A DNA stretch of 64,000 nucleotides, taken from positions 181,286 to 245,285 of the forward strand of contig NZ_FOLQ01000009.1 of NCBI RefSeq assembly GCF_900112365.1, read 5' to 3'. The stretch comes from Spirosoma endophyticum (GTDB lineage: Bacteria > Bacteroidota > Bacteroidia > Cytophagales > Spirosomataceae). Shown in pieces: positions 35,814 to 44,209 of the stretch (positions are counted from its first letter, which is position 1; each line of letters starts with the position of its first letter). The notes under the pieces are model-generated. The model ran no database searches, was not told the DNA's origin, and was given only the letters and a program-made list of their open reading frames with translations. The translations under genes were made by a program, and so were the position numbers.

Positions 35814-37727
35814 ATGTCTAAACAACGCATACGCTGGATTGTAGCCCTGATGACCATAGGGCTGTTGGGTCTGGTTGGCCTGCAGCTCTACTGGATTGGC
35901 AGTGCGCTGCAATTGCAGAAAGAACAATTTGCCTATAAAGTGACCGACGCCCTCCAGGAAGTTGTCCGGACGCTGGAACGCCAGGAAATACTTTATTTAA
36001 CAAAACAGCGATACCAGGCTCGTGAGCAACAGAGCAGGCTGATGGCGATTGCTAAAAAGGAAGACAAAGCGGTAAATAAGAAACCGCCTACCCAACATAA
36101 TATGCCTGCTCAATCCGATTACCTGGCGCAGTCGAAGCCAGGGGATTATGCTATGTCGGGCAGGCAGGGAGGTACACGACAACTGTCTCCAGCGGGCACG
36201 ATGGTGGTACAGTCGGATGTGTTGCATCCAATTGTACAGCCGTTATCGCCTGAGCAAACGGCCATTGTTGAAGAGTTTTTTCGCAAGCAGGAAGAGTTGA
36301 TGGCTGTTGGCGACTGGCAAACGCAATTGGCTCAACAGGACCAGTTTAATGCATGGGCTGAAAAAATATATATCAATGAACTCAACCGAATCAACTCTCA
36401 GGTAGATCAGTTGGCCCGTCAGAATGATTCAATAGCGCGCGCCCATAGAAAACGTGCCAAGGCTACACAATTACGGAAAGCTCAGCAAGATAACGCTCTA
36501 GCCTCTGCCAATTCCGGATTGATTACGCGCCCAGCAAGCATGAGCCAGCATCGGGCCGAAGAACAGGCACACCGGATCAAGGATATATTGAAAGGCCTAT
36601 TACTGTCTGATCGCCCGGTTGAAGACCGTGTTAACCGAATGGCAATCGATACGTTACTCCGGCAGGCATTAGTTGAGCGGGGGATCAATATTCCATTTGC
36701 GTATGCGGTTCGAACGCGTAAACAACCACAGTTCCTGTTTACGTCGCTGGGTATGGGGGCTCAGCAATTCGATGTTGATGGCTACAAAGCGGCTCTTTTT
36801 CCCAATAATTTTATTGAAACGGGCAACTACGTATATGTCTATTTCCCTACCCAGCAGCAGTTTATTCTAGGTCAGTTGGGTTTTACATTTGGCGCATCCG
36901 TCGTGTTGATTCTGGTCATTCTGGCGTGTTTCTACATTGCCATCAGTACGATTGTCAGGCAAAAGAAACTGGCTGACATTAAGAACGACTTCATCAACAA
37001 TATGACCCACGAGTTCAAAACGCCCATTTCGACAATCTCGCTGGCCGTCGAAATGGCACAGGAACAATTGCGGCCAGCCTACGTAGCAGAAAATGAATAT
37101 GATACTTCACCCGAACTTGCTACAAAACCTGACCAGCGGCTGACCCGCTACATGGGCATTATCCGGGATGAAACCCGGCGGCTTGGTTCGCACGTAGAGA
37201 AAGTGTTGCAAATGGCGTTACTGGACCGGGGCGAGATTAAGCTCAATTTCTCGCCAGTTAATGTGCATGACGTAGTGGAAAAAGTCCTGAATAACCTTGG
37301 TTTGCAGATTGAGCAGCGCGGGGGTGAACTTGATCTACACTTCGATGCTGATCAGGAAGTCGTTGAAGCCGATGAACTGCACTTGACGAACATTGTATAT
37401 AACCTCCTTGATAATGCCCTGAAATACTCGCCCGAAAGTCCGCATATTACACTCAGTACGCGTAGTTTACCGGAGGGCGTCAGCATTACGGTTGCCGATC
37501 AGGGCATTGGGATGACAAAAGATCAGTTGAGTCGAATCTTTGAAAAATTTTACCGGGTGCCTACCGGAAACCGGCATGATGTGAAAGGGTTTGGCCTTGG
37601 TCTCAGCTACGTTAAAAAAATGATTGACGAACACCACGGCCAGATTCATGTCGAAAGCCATCCCGGCAAGGGAAGTTCATTTGAAGTGATTTTACCTTAT
37701 AAAACAAGTGAAAGAATGAAAGAGTGA
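35814..37727 (+). CDS. Membrane sensor histidine kinase
   Basis: A 637-residue two-component sensor. Membrane helix 1 is at about 9-29, an unusually long periplasmic/extracytoplasmic region spans about 30-350, and helix 2 is at about 353-380 (VVLILVILACFYIAI). HisKA follows with the phospho-acceptor His399 in THEFKTP, then HATPase_c with N-box NIVYNLLDNALKYS, G1 DQGIGMT and G2 GFGLGLSYV. The long sensor region is rich in Gln/Lys and has no known domain. It phosphorylates the response regulator encoded 83 nt downstream. A 29-bp perfect inverted repeat overlaps its last codons and fills the gap between the two genes. Confidence 0.94.
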   Translation: MSKQRIRWIVALMTIGLLGLVGLQLYWIGSALQLQKEQFAYKVTDALQEVVRTLERQEILYLTKQRYQAREQQSRLMAIAKKEDKAVNKKPPTQHNMPAQSDYLAQSKPGDYAMSGRQGGTRQLSPAGTMVVQSDVLHPIVQPLSPEQTAIVEEFFRKQEELMAVGDWQTQLAQQDQFNAWAEKIYINELNRINSQVDQLARQNDSIARAHRKRAKATQLRKAQQDNALASANSGLITRPASMSQHRAEEQAHRIKDILKGLLLSDRPVEDRVNRMAIDTLLRQALVERGINIPFAYAVRTRKQPQFLFTSLGMGAQQFDVDGYKAALFPNNFIETGNYVYVYFPTQQQFILGQLGFTFGASVVLILVILACFYIAISTIVRQKKLADIKNDFINNMTHEFKTPISTISLAVEMAQEQLRPAYVAENEYDTSPELATKPDQRLTRYMGIIRDETRRLGSHVEKVLQMALLDRGEIKLNFSPVNVHDVVEKVLNNLGLQIEQRGGELDLHFDADQEVVEADELHLTNIVYNLLDNALKYSPESPHITLSTRSLPEGVSITVADQGIGMTKDQLSRIFEKFYRVPTGNRHDVKGFGLGLSYVKKMIDEHHGQIHVESHPGKGSSFEVILPYKTSERMKE

Positions 37728-37800
37728 AAGAGCGAATAGCTGGCGCGTTAGGTTTTCACCGCCACGCTGGGTCGCTCTTTCACTCTTTCATTCTTTCACT
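37707..37800. repeat. 29-bp perfect inverted repeat at the kinase/regulator junction
   Basis: Arms 37707-37735 and 37772-37800 match over all 29 bp, with a 36-nt loop. Each arm is itself built of 8-nt RTGAAAGA units. The left arm covers the kinase stop codon and the right arm ends 10 nt before the regulator ATG. Confidence 0.85.
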
Positions 37801-37810
37801 CTTTACACGT

Positions 37811-38521
37811 ATGCCAACCATTCTCCTTGTTGAAGACGATCCCAATCTGGGTACCCTGGTGCAGGAATACCTGACCATGAAAGGCTATAAAACGGACCGC
37901 GCCACTGATGGGAATCAGGGTCTACAGCTATTCATGGCAGGTAAATACGACCTCTGCATTTTCGACGTCATGATGCCCAAGAAAGACGGCTTCACACTGG
38001 CGAAGGAAGTACGGATGGATCACCGCGACGTTCCCATTATTTTTCTGACGGCTAAATCCATGCAGGAAGATACAATTCAGGGATTCAAGGTGGGCGGGGA
38101 TGATTACATGACCAAACCCTTCAGCATGGAGGAACTGTTGCTACGTATCCAGGCGATTCTCCGCCGGTATCAGCGGTCAACGGATTCAGTCGAGCCGAGT
38201 GTTTATCAAATTGGCTCATTTTCATTTGATTACCCGCACCAACTGCTCTCTCGGGCGACCGAAAATCAATCAGCAGATACCGCCGACGGCGTGCCTCAGA
38301 AACTAACCAGCAAGGAATCAGAGTTATTAAAGTTGCTGGCACAGAACCTGAATCAACCCGTCAGTCGTAGTTTTGCATTGAAAATGGTTTGGGGGGATGA
38401 TTCTTATTTTAACGCCCGAAGCATGGACGTGTACGTAACGAAACTGCGCAAATACCTCAAGGAAGACCCCGCAGTTCAGCTTGTTAACGTACACGGCGAA
38501 GGATTTAAATTGATTGTATAA
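37811..38521 (+). CDS. OmpR-family response regulator
   Basis: A 236-residue regulator, partner of the kinase just upstream. The receiver domain begins ILLVEDDPNLGTL with its phospho-acceptor Asp52 in FDVMMPK and Lys in TKPF. The C-terminal winged-helix DNA-binding domain (about 140-236) has the typical LTSKESELLKLLAQN and MDVYVTKLRKYL segments. I choose the ATG at 37811; an open extension back to 37724 would run through the inverted repeat and is not conserved. The hairpin in the gap may tune how much regulator is made relative to kinase. Targets are unknown. Confidence 0.93.
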   Translation: MPTILLVEDDPNLGTLVQEYLTMKGYKTDRATDGNQGLQLFMAGKYDLCIFDVMMPKKDGFTLAKEVRMDHRDVPIIFLTAKSMQEDTIQGFKVGGDDYMTKPFSMEELLLRIQAILRRYQRSTDSVEPSVYQIGSFSFDYPHQLLSRATENQSADTADGVPQKLTSKESELLKLLAQNLNQPVSRSFALKMVWGDDSYFNARSMDVYVTKLRKYLKEDPAVQLVNVHGEGFKLIV

Positions 38522-38600
38522 AAATAGCTGCCAGTCGTCAGTCAATGGCACCAGTAATTAGGTTTACTATGGACTGACAACCAGCGACTATAGACTAACT

Positions 38601-39572
38601 ATGAACTTAATACGTCGTCCTCGTCGGAATCGCCAATCGGCCGTTATCCGCGATATGGTGCAGGAAACCCGCCTGTCGGTTACTGATTTTATATTACCAA
38701 TCTTCATTACCGAAGGACAGAACGTTCGCTCGGAAGTGGTGTCAATGCCGGGCATTCATCGGTACTCGCTCGATTTATTGCTGGAGGAAATTCAGGAATG
38801 TGTTGATCTGGGGGTCAAATCGTTTGACCTGTTTCCTAACCTGTCTGACGCGAAGAAAGATAAATACGCCACTGAGAGCTACAATCCCGACGGTCTATAC
38901 CTGCAAGCCATCAGGACCATAAAAAATCGGTTTCCTGATGTTGTCATTATGACCGACGTCGCGATGGACCCCTACAGTTCCGATGGGCACGATGGTATTG
39001 TTGAGGATGGCAAAATTCTGAACGACGCTACGCTGGACGTGTTGGGTAAAATGGCTCTCGCGCAGGCACAGGCGGGCGCTACTATCGTTGGCCCGTCCGA
39101 CATGATGGATGGCCGCGTGGGTTACATTCGGCAGGTACTGGACGAGGGCGGCTTTCACGACGTAGCAATTATGTCCTATGCCGCTAAATACGCGAGTGCC
39201 TTCTATGGGCCCTTCCGTGATGCGCTTAACTCAGCGCCGAAATTTGGCGATAAAAAGACGTACCAGATGAATCCGGCCAATAGTCGGGAAGCCCTCATTG
39301 AAGCCCAGCTTGATTATGAGGAAGGTGCTGATTTTTTGATGGTTAAACCCGCGCTGGCCTACCTGGACATTATCAAACTGCTGAACGATAACTTTCATTT
39401 GCCCATTGCCGCCTATAACGTAAGTGGTGAATACGCCATGATTAAAGCGGCCGCGCAAAACGGCTGGCTCGACGGCGAACGGGCGATGATGGAATCGCTG
39501 ATGGCCATTAAACGGGCCGGTGCCAATGTGATTTTGACCTATTTTGCTAAAGAAGCCGCGCGCTTACTATGA
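38601..39572 (+). CDS. hemB: Delta-aminolevulinic acid dehydratase (porphobilinogen synthase)
   Basis: Condenses two 5-aminolevulinate molecules to porphobilinogen in heme synthesis. The 323-residue length is normal. The two active-site lysines are Lys196 (SYAAKYASAFYGPF) and the Schiff-base Lys249 (FLMVKPALAYLD). The metal-site segment reads DVAMDPYSSDGHDG, with Asp/Ala in place of the zinc cysteines, so it is the Mg/K-type enzyme. It overlaps pyrC by 4 nt (ATGA), so heme and pyrimidine genes are co-translated here without an obvious functional reason. hemC lies far away at 59.6 kb. The gene follows a 79-nt spacer with an imperfect palindrome. Confidence 0.96.
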   Translation: MNLIRRPRRNRQSAVIRDMVQETRLSVTDFILPIFITEGQNVRSEVVSMPGIHRYSLDLLLEEIQECVDLGVKSFDLFPNLSDAKKDKYATESYNPDGLYLQAIRTIKNRFPDVVIMTDVAMDPYSSDGHDGIVEDGKILNDATLDVLGKMALAQAQAGATIVGPSDMMDGRVGYIRQVLDEGGFHDVAIMSYAAKYASAFYGPFRDALNSAPKFGDKKTYQMNPANSREALIEAQLDYEEGADFLMVKPALAYLDIIKLLNDNFHLPIAAYNVSGEYAMIKAAAQNGWLDGERAMMESLMAIKRAGANVILTYFAKEAARLL

Positions 39573-40906
39573 GTAAACTCCTGATTCGTAATGCGCGCTT
39601 AGTTAACGAGGGACGTACCATTGAGACCGACGTACTCGTAGAAAACGGCTTCATTGCCCAGATCAAATCAGGCCTGTCTGACGATGGCGTTAATCAGGTC
39701 ATTGATGCTAATGGTCAATACTTGCTGCCGGGTGTCATTGATGATCAGGTGCATTTTCGTGAACCGGGCTTAACGCATAAAGCAACGATCCATTCAGAAG
39801 CGCGGGCGGCTGTGGCTGGCGGAGTGACCAGTTTTATGGAAATGCCGAATACGGTCCCAAATGCACTGACGCAGGAGTTACTGGCTGATAAATACGCGAT
39901 TGCCGCCCGGACGTCGTTGGCGAATTATTCATTTTTCATGGGTGCCTCGAACGATAACCTTGCCGAGGTGCTACGTACCGATCCCCGTACCGTTTGCGGT
40001 ATTAAGGTATTTATGGGCTCATCGACAGGCAATATGCTGGTTGATAATGAACAGGTGCTGAATAGCTTGTTTAGCCAGAGCCCGATGCTTATTGCGACCC
40101 ATTGCGAAGATGAAGCTACGATTCGTGCCAACACTGAATACTATCGGGAAAACTACGGTGACGAAGCCACGGCGGCACTGCACCCGTTGATACGTAATGA
40201 GGCCGCGTGTATGACCTCATCGTCGCTGGCTGTTGGGCTGGCCCGGCAGCATAACGCCCGGCTGCACGTACTGCATATCTCGACAGCCGACGAACTGGCT
40301 CTTTTTGATAATGACCTGCCCCTTACTCAAAAACGGATCACCGCTGAAGTCTGCGTGCATCACCTCTGGTTCGACAGTAGTGATTACACAAGGCTGGGGA
40401 ATCAAATCAAGTGCAATCCGGCCATAAAGGCTCCGCACCATAAAGAGGCCCTGTTCGCTGCCCTTTTAGACGACCGGCTGGATATTATTGCTACCGATCA
40501 TGCTCCCCACACCTGGGCTGAAAAGCAGCAGGGCTACTGGCAGGCGCCCTCAGGCTTGCCATTGGTACAGCATCCCCTGTTGCTAATGCTCGATTTTGTA
40601 AAGCAGGGTAAAATCTCGCTTGAAACCGTTGTCCGGAAAATGTCCCACGCACCCGCAGACTGTTTTCAGATTGACCGGCGTGGCTACGTCCGTGAAGGCT
40701 ACTGGGCCGATCTGGTGTTGGTGGATGCGCGACATACGACCACCGTTTCTAAGCAAAACATTCTGTATCAGTGTGGTTGGTCGCCGTTGGAAGGGCATAC
40801 GTTCGGCGCCAGCGTTACACATACCATCGTATCGGGCGAATTAATCTATCAAAACGGCCAGTTTTTGACGGAAAAACCGGGTCAGCGGCTTCTATTTGAT
40901 CGGTAG
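39569..40906 (+). CDS. pyrC: Dihydroorotase
   Basis: Cyclises carbamoyl-aspartate to dihydroorotate in pyrimidine synthesis. It is a 445-residue class I-type amidohydrolase. The first metal motif reads DDQVHFREPG, with Gln60 where the first His of HxH is expected and His62 retained. Later ligands are present: ATHCEDE, LHVLHIST and ATDHAPH. The Gln variant is, to my recollection, seen in other Bacteroidota enzymes, so it need not be inactive, but an allantoinase-like or non-canonical metal site is possible. The start overlaps the hemB stop by 4 nt. The promoter of tRNA-Leu follows 50 nt after the stop. Confidence 0.9.
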   Translation: MSKLLIRNARLVNEGRTIETDVLVENGFIAQIKSGLSDDGVNQVIDANGQYLLPGVIDDQVHFREPGLTHKATIHSEARAAVAGGVTSFMEMPNTVPNALTQELLADKYAIAARTSLANYSFFMGASNDNLAEVLRTDPRTVCGIKVFMGSSTGNMLVDNEQVLNSLFSQSPMLIATHCEDEATIRANTEYYRENYGDEATAALHPLIRNEAACMTSSSLAVGLARQHNARLHVLHISTADELALFDNDLPLTQKRITAEVCVHHLWFDSSDYTRLGNQIKCNPAIKAPHHKEALFAALLDDRLDIIATDHAPHTWAEKQQGYWQAPSGLPLVQHPLLLMLDFVKQGKISLETVVRKMSHAPADCFQIDRRGYVREGYWADLVLVDARHTTTVSKQNILYQCGWSPLEGHTFGASVTHTIVSGELIYQNGQFLTEKPGQRLLFDR

Positions 40907-40931
40907 GATCGAAAAAATTTCGACAAAAGGC

Positions 40932-40963
40932 TTGCGCGATCAGACGTGAGAACCGTATCTTTG
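40932..40963 (+). promoter_or_regulatory. Promoter of tRNA-Leu
   Basis: A -33 TTG at 40932-40934 and a -7 TATCTTTG at 40956-40963, 21 nt apart, match the Bacteroidota primary sigma factor promoter; the tRNA starts 26 nt further on. Confidence 0.75.
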
Positions 40964-40988
40964 CCATCCCAACACGGGGAAACGAGCT

Positions 40989-41072
40989 GCCGAAGTGGTG
41001 AAATTGGTAGACACGCACGTTTCAGGGGCGTGTGTCTTTACGGACATGCGAGTTCGAGTCTCGCCTTCGGCA
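40989..41072 (+). tRNA. tRNA-Leu (anticodon CAG)
   Basis: An 84-nt class II tRNA with acceptor GCCGAAG/CTTCGGC and discriminator A. The anticodon loop is TTCAGGG within stem CACGT/GCGTG (one T-G pair). The long variable arm is TGTCTTTACGGACA and the T arm GCGAG/CTCGC. CCA is not encoded. It marks the left edge of the AT-rich island. Confidence 0.95.
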
Positions 41073-41081
41073 CATAATTAA

Positions 41082-41122
41082 GTCGCAATTAACTGTAAGA
41101 CAGTTGGTTGCGGCTTTTTGTT
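41082..41122 (+). terminator. Terminator of tRNA-Leu
   Basis: A 15-bp stem with a few G-U pairs (GTCGCAATTAACTGT with ACAGTTGGTTGCGGC) followed by TTTTTGTTT, directly after the tRNA. Confidence 0.85.
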
Positions 41123-41207
41123 TGTAGGATGGTGTACGAAATGGATTGGATCTGACACTTATGCTTACTAGTAGATATCTTTTAGTTAGTAATCGTTTCG
41201 TTAATTT

Positions 41208-42191
41208 TTATTTTGAGTTTTTGAATTTGAATCCTTGAGCCTGAGCTAGAAATACAATCGTTGCAAATTTAATTTCCGAAGGACGGCGATTTCTATAACA
41301 GTATTCTAAGAGCTTTGCGCTCTTATACTCATCATGTAATTCACCATCTAACTCGCATAGTGACATATAGTATTTTAAGCCAATCTCTAAAGTAAATGTA
41401 TCTGCTATAGAAAGCGCAACACGATACCAATTCTCGTATGTGTTAGTAATTGAAAGCCTTCTTTTTTTAAGATATTTAATGATGGCCCCAATAGCATGGC
41501 GATCTTTGGAGTTATTTCTATCAGATGTATCATAATAAGCCCGTCTCTCATTAGCTTGGTATGCAACCACACTCTTGAGTTCTAAATTAGTTTTAGAATG
41601 ATTTGAAGTTTTTGGAACAGGATATAGATTAAAATCAAATGGTACAGAAGTGGGTTTAAATATTAGATCTTTGTCATGTGAAAAAAAGCATAGTCTACAT
41701 ATATCACTACCACTTTTATCAATAGATATGTTGTAAGTACTAAAAAAATAATAATACAAAGCGTCAAAGCATTGCTTATGCTCATGCTGCGTAGAAATCA
41801 CTGATATTAAAGCTTTTACCCCTTTGCCAGAAGGTGATATCCAAGAAGCAAAAATATGTTTATCTGAGGCTATCAACATTTTGATCTCCTGAACTTCACT
41901 AGAATTAATGCCATCAACATCAATTACTAATAAGTTTGAATATTTCACTAAGGCTTCACTTTTACGCGAAGCGCTAAAAAGCCCGCTAAAAGCAACAGCA
42001 GGTAATTGAATCTTTGACGCTTTATAAGATTTGATATCGTTTGTAAGTATAAACTTCCTACAATCAAGAATTATGTCTCTAAATTCGTCGTTTTGTATCT
42101 TTAGTAATGCCTCATGAAGGCTAATCGTTTGACTATTAGTGGAATATATATTTTTGTAAAAAGAAACTATAATCTTGTCAAAATTATTCAT
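41208..42191 (-). CDS. BT4734/VirE_N-type primase-polymerase with PriCT-like tail
   Basis: A 327-residue protein whose first half resembles the BT4734/VirE_N branch of archaeo-eukaryotic-type primases. Asp91-x-Asp93 in LLVIDVDG would be the metal pair, SPSGKGVKA (119-127) the nucleotide loop, and DICRLCFFSHD (163-173) the third motif. Residues 240-320 (NWYRVALSIADTF ... FATIVFLAQAQGF) look like a PriCT-2 helical domain. The VirE/D5-type helicase domain that usually follows in mobile-element proteins is absent, so this is a short stand-alone form. It is divergent from the reverse transcriptase and the two share a 142-nt control region. It could prime or extend DNA made by the RT; this is inference. 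Confidence 0.7.
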   Translation of the reverse strand: MNNFDKIIVSFYKNIYSTNSQTISLHEALLKIQNDEFRDIILDCRKFILTNDIKSYKASKIQLPAVAFSGLFSASRKSEALVKYSNLLVIDVDGINSSEVQEIKMLIASDKHIFASWISPSGKGVKALISVISTQHEHKQCFDALYYYFFSTYNISIDKSGSDICRLCFFSHDKDLIFKPTSVPFDFNLYPVPKTSNHSKTNLELKSVVAYQANERRAYYDTSDRNNSKDRHAIGAIIKYLKKRRLSITNTYENWYRVALSIADTFTLEIGLKYYMSLCELDGELHDEYKSAKLLEYCYRNRRPSEIKFATIVFLAQAQGFKFKNSK

Positions 42192-42202
42192 CGAATAGAC
42201 GC

Positions 42203-42232
42203 TTGCATTTTAACTTGCAAATTATAGATTTG
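42203..42232 (+). promoter_or_regulatory. Promoter of the leader RNA and reverse transcriptase
   Basis: A -33 TTG (42203-42205) and a perfect -7 TAGATTTG (42225-42232), separated by 19 nt, predict a transcript start near 42239, just where the structured leader begins. Confidence 0.65.
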
Positions 42233-42238
42233 AATGTG

Positions 42239-42333
42239 GAGTAGTGAAGGGGGCCCTAAAAAGCACCAAGTATAGGCGGGTTTAAGAGCTTGGTCACGTA
42301 GAGGCCACCGTCCGTTAATCTCTACACTGAAAT
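42239..42333 (+). ncRNA. Candidate structured leader/non-coding RNA of the RT system
   Basis: About 95 nt between the predicted start and the RT start codon, GC-richer than the genes around it and without a reading frame. Visible stems are ACCAAG/CTTGGT (42265-42270 with 42289-42294) and GTAGAG/CTCTAC (42298-42303 with 42320-42325), the latter enclosing a 16-nt loop GCCACCGTCCGTTAAT. The position directly upstream of an RT gene is where retrons and some defence RTs encode their RNA. I cannot match it to a known RNA family. Confidence 0.5.
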
Positions 42334-44184
42334 ATGTCAGAACATTTCCCTGAATTAGATTCCGCTACTCCACAATTTAAAAATTTAAATAAAATATACT
42401 TTGAAGAATATTTTACAGATGAAAAAATCATAGACCTTCTATGCAAGTATAGAGTAAAAGTTGCAAGAAGTAAACATAAGCATCATTTATTTAGAGAAAT
42501 AAGTGTGGCAAGTATTGCTAAACGAAACATTGCCAAACAAGCTAATAACAATACAGAAATTAATTCTCTACTCCCTCCTAGGAGACAATGGAAAAGGCCC
42601 TGTAAAGACGAGCGAGCCAAACATAAAAATTCGCAGACACTAACTATAGCTTCTATAAAAAATACGATCAAATTTGCGTATAAAAAATACTCAGGTTGTC
42701 ATAACGACGAAAAACCTATTTGGTTTATAAGCCTTTGTGAATTTATTGAAGTAATTAACGACTCTGTTCACAATCCAAATAAGAATATAATTGATGCTCC
42801 AATTATTAAAGCTGTAAAGAAAGAAGACAAAAAAGACTGTATCGAATGTAGGGCTCTTTCTATTTATAGTTTGAAAGATAAGATAATCATAAGCTTAACA
42901 GCAAAATATTTTACCGATTTGTTTGATGACTATTTTCTAGACTGTTCTTATGCTTTTAGATCGGTAAGAAACAGAACACAGTCGGTAACTCATCATGATG
43001 CGATAAAAAGAATAATAGAATATAAGCAAAATAATTCTTCGGATCTGTGGGTTGCAGAATGTGATATAGTAAAGTTTTTTGACTGTGTAAATCATAAACT
43101 TGTCCTTACTACTCTTCATAAAAACATAAAAGACTACAAAATACCTCTAGACAATAATGCACTGACACTATTCGAAAGCTATCTATTATCATACTCATTT
43201 AATCACAATGTATTAATCAAAAACAATTCAGAGTTTTTTGAAAATACTGCACTTGCTGGTTGCTATTTCCCTTGGCCAGATGAAAGACTTTTAATTGATT
43301 TTTATGAGGAATCGGGAATCCATAAAGAAAGAATTGGGGTTCCTCAAGGGGGGGCAATTTCATGCTTTATCGCTAATTTAATAATGAATGAGGTAGATAA
43401 ATCTGTGATTAACAATAAAAGCGACAAAAATCTATTATATATACGTTACTGTGATGATATGATAATTATTCATCCAGAAAAAGAAAAATGCCAAATGGCA
43501 TTGAAGACATATCAGACAGAAATTGCTAATCAAAAACTATTAATTCATAGATCAAATCCTCTAAAAGAATATGGCAGAGAGTTTTGGGATAAAAAAAATA
43601 AATCCAAAGACCCATATAAATGGGCTGATAAAAATGCTCTCATAAGTAACGTTCCTTGGCTTTCATTTGTGGGTTATCAAATGCGTTATGATGGTTTTAT
43701 TAGAATAAGAAAACATTCATTAGAAAAAGAATTAAAAAAACAGAAAAAAGAAATTAATGAGGTCTTAAGCGCTTTAGAGCAAAATATAAATAATTACTAT
43801 CCAGATACTGATAGTGTAGACATAAATAGTGTTTCGTTAAAATCTAGAGAACATCACATTCATGCTATCCAAAACCGATTAATTAGTATGTCCGTTGGTC
43901 GTTTAAAATTGCATACCAAAGATCAAGCTTTTGATTTATGCTGGACAAACGGTTTTAAAGCTTTAAATCAAAATGATATTGTTAAGTATCAATTAAAAAG
44001 ATTGGATAGAAACAGAAGTAAATGTATATTTCTAATAAAAAAACGTTTAAGTAACCTTACAATTGAAAGCATGAAAATCAAAAATTCAAATAAAAGCAAT
44101 GTGAAATATTTAGGAGCGCCGTTCAGTTATCATTATTTTTATTATAAACTTAATAAGAAAAAAGAATTAGATATTAGTCAATAA
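42334..44184 (+). CDS. Reverse transcriptase of unassigned (defence/UG-like) class
   Basis: A 616-residue RT. The fingers and palm show DIVKFFD (Asp244, first catalytic Asp region), GVPQGG at 335-340 and the catalytic YCDD at 372-375. WLSFVGYQ at 442-449 follows near the thumb, then IRIRKHSLEKE. About 190 residues precede the RT core and about 150 basic, helical residues follow it; neither carries a recognisable nuclease, nitrilase, maturase X or HNH domain. That rules against a complete group II intron protein, and I see no DGR repeats. The layout fits the Abi/unknown-group RTs that act in phage defence, with an RNA leader upstream. Cys in YxDD is unusual. Class assignment requires a phylogeny. 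Confidence 0.88.
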   Translation: MSEHFPELDSATPQFKNLNKIYFEEYFTDEKIIDLLCKYRVKVARSKHKHHLFREISVASIAKRNIAKQANNNTEINSLLPPRRQWKRPCKDERAKHKNSQTLTIASIKNTIKFAYKKYSGCHNDEKPIWFISLCEFIEVINDSVHNPNKNIIDAPIIKAVKKEDKKDCIECRALSIYSLKDKIIISLTAKYFTDLFDDYFLDCSYAFRSVRNRTQSVTHHDAIKRIIEYKQNNSSDLWVAECDIVKFFDCVNHKLVLTTLHKNIKDYKIPLDNNALTLFESYLLSYSFNHNVLIKNNSEFFENTALAGCYFPWPDERLLIDFYEESGIHKERIGVPQGGAISCFIANLIMNEVDKSVINNKSDKNLLYIRYCDDMIIIHPEKEKCQMALKTYQTEIANQKLLIHRSNPLKEYGREFWDKKNKSKDPYKWADKNALISNVPWLSFVGYQMRYDGFIRIRKHSLEKELKKQKKEINEVLSALEQNINNYYPDTDSVDINSVSLKSREHHIHAIQNRLISMSVGRLKLHTKDQAFDLCWTNGFKALNQNDIVKYQLKRLDRNRSKCIFLIKKRLSNLTIESMKIKNSNKSNVKYLGAPFSYHYFYYKLNKKKELDISQ

Positions 44185-44209
44185 CCTTCTCACATGTTTA
44201 TTCATAGTC

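Noticed and set aside
37724..37810. N-terminal extension of the OmpR-type regulator
   Set aside because: The added codons run through the perfect inverted repeat and precede the conserved receiver start; the ATG at 37811 is preferred.
38528..38600. Hairpin element before hemB
   Set aside because: Only short complementary words (AGTCG, GTCAGTC) with large bulges are visible; too weak to annotate.
42239..44184. Classical retron
   Set aside because: The RT is about twice the usual retron RT length, and the leader is too short for a typical msr-msd with paired a1/a2 ends; I found no such flanking repeats.
42334..44184. Group II intron or diversity-generating retroelement
   Set aside because: No maturase X or HNH domain, no intron domain V-like hairpin seen downstream, and no template/variable repeat pair or accessory Avd gene.
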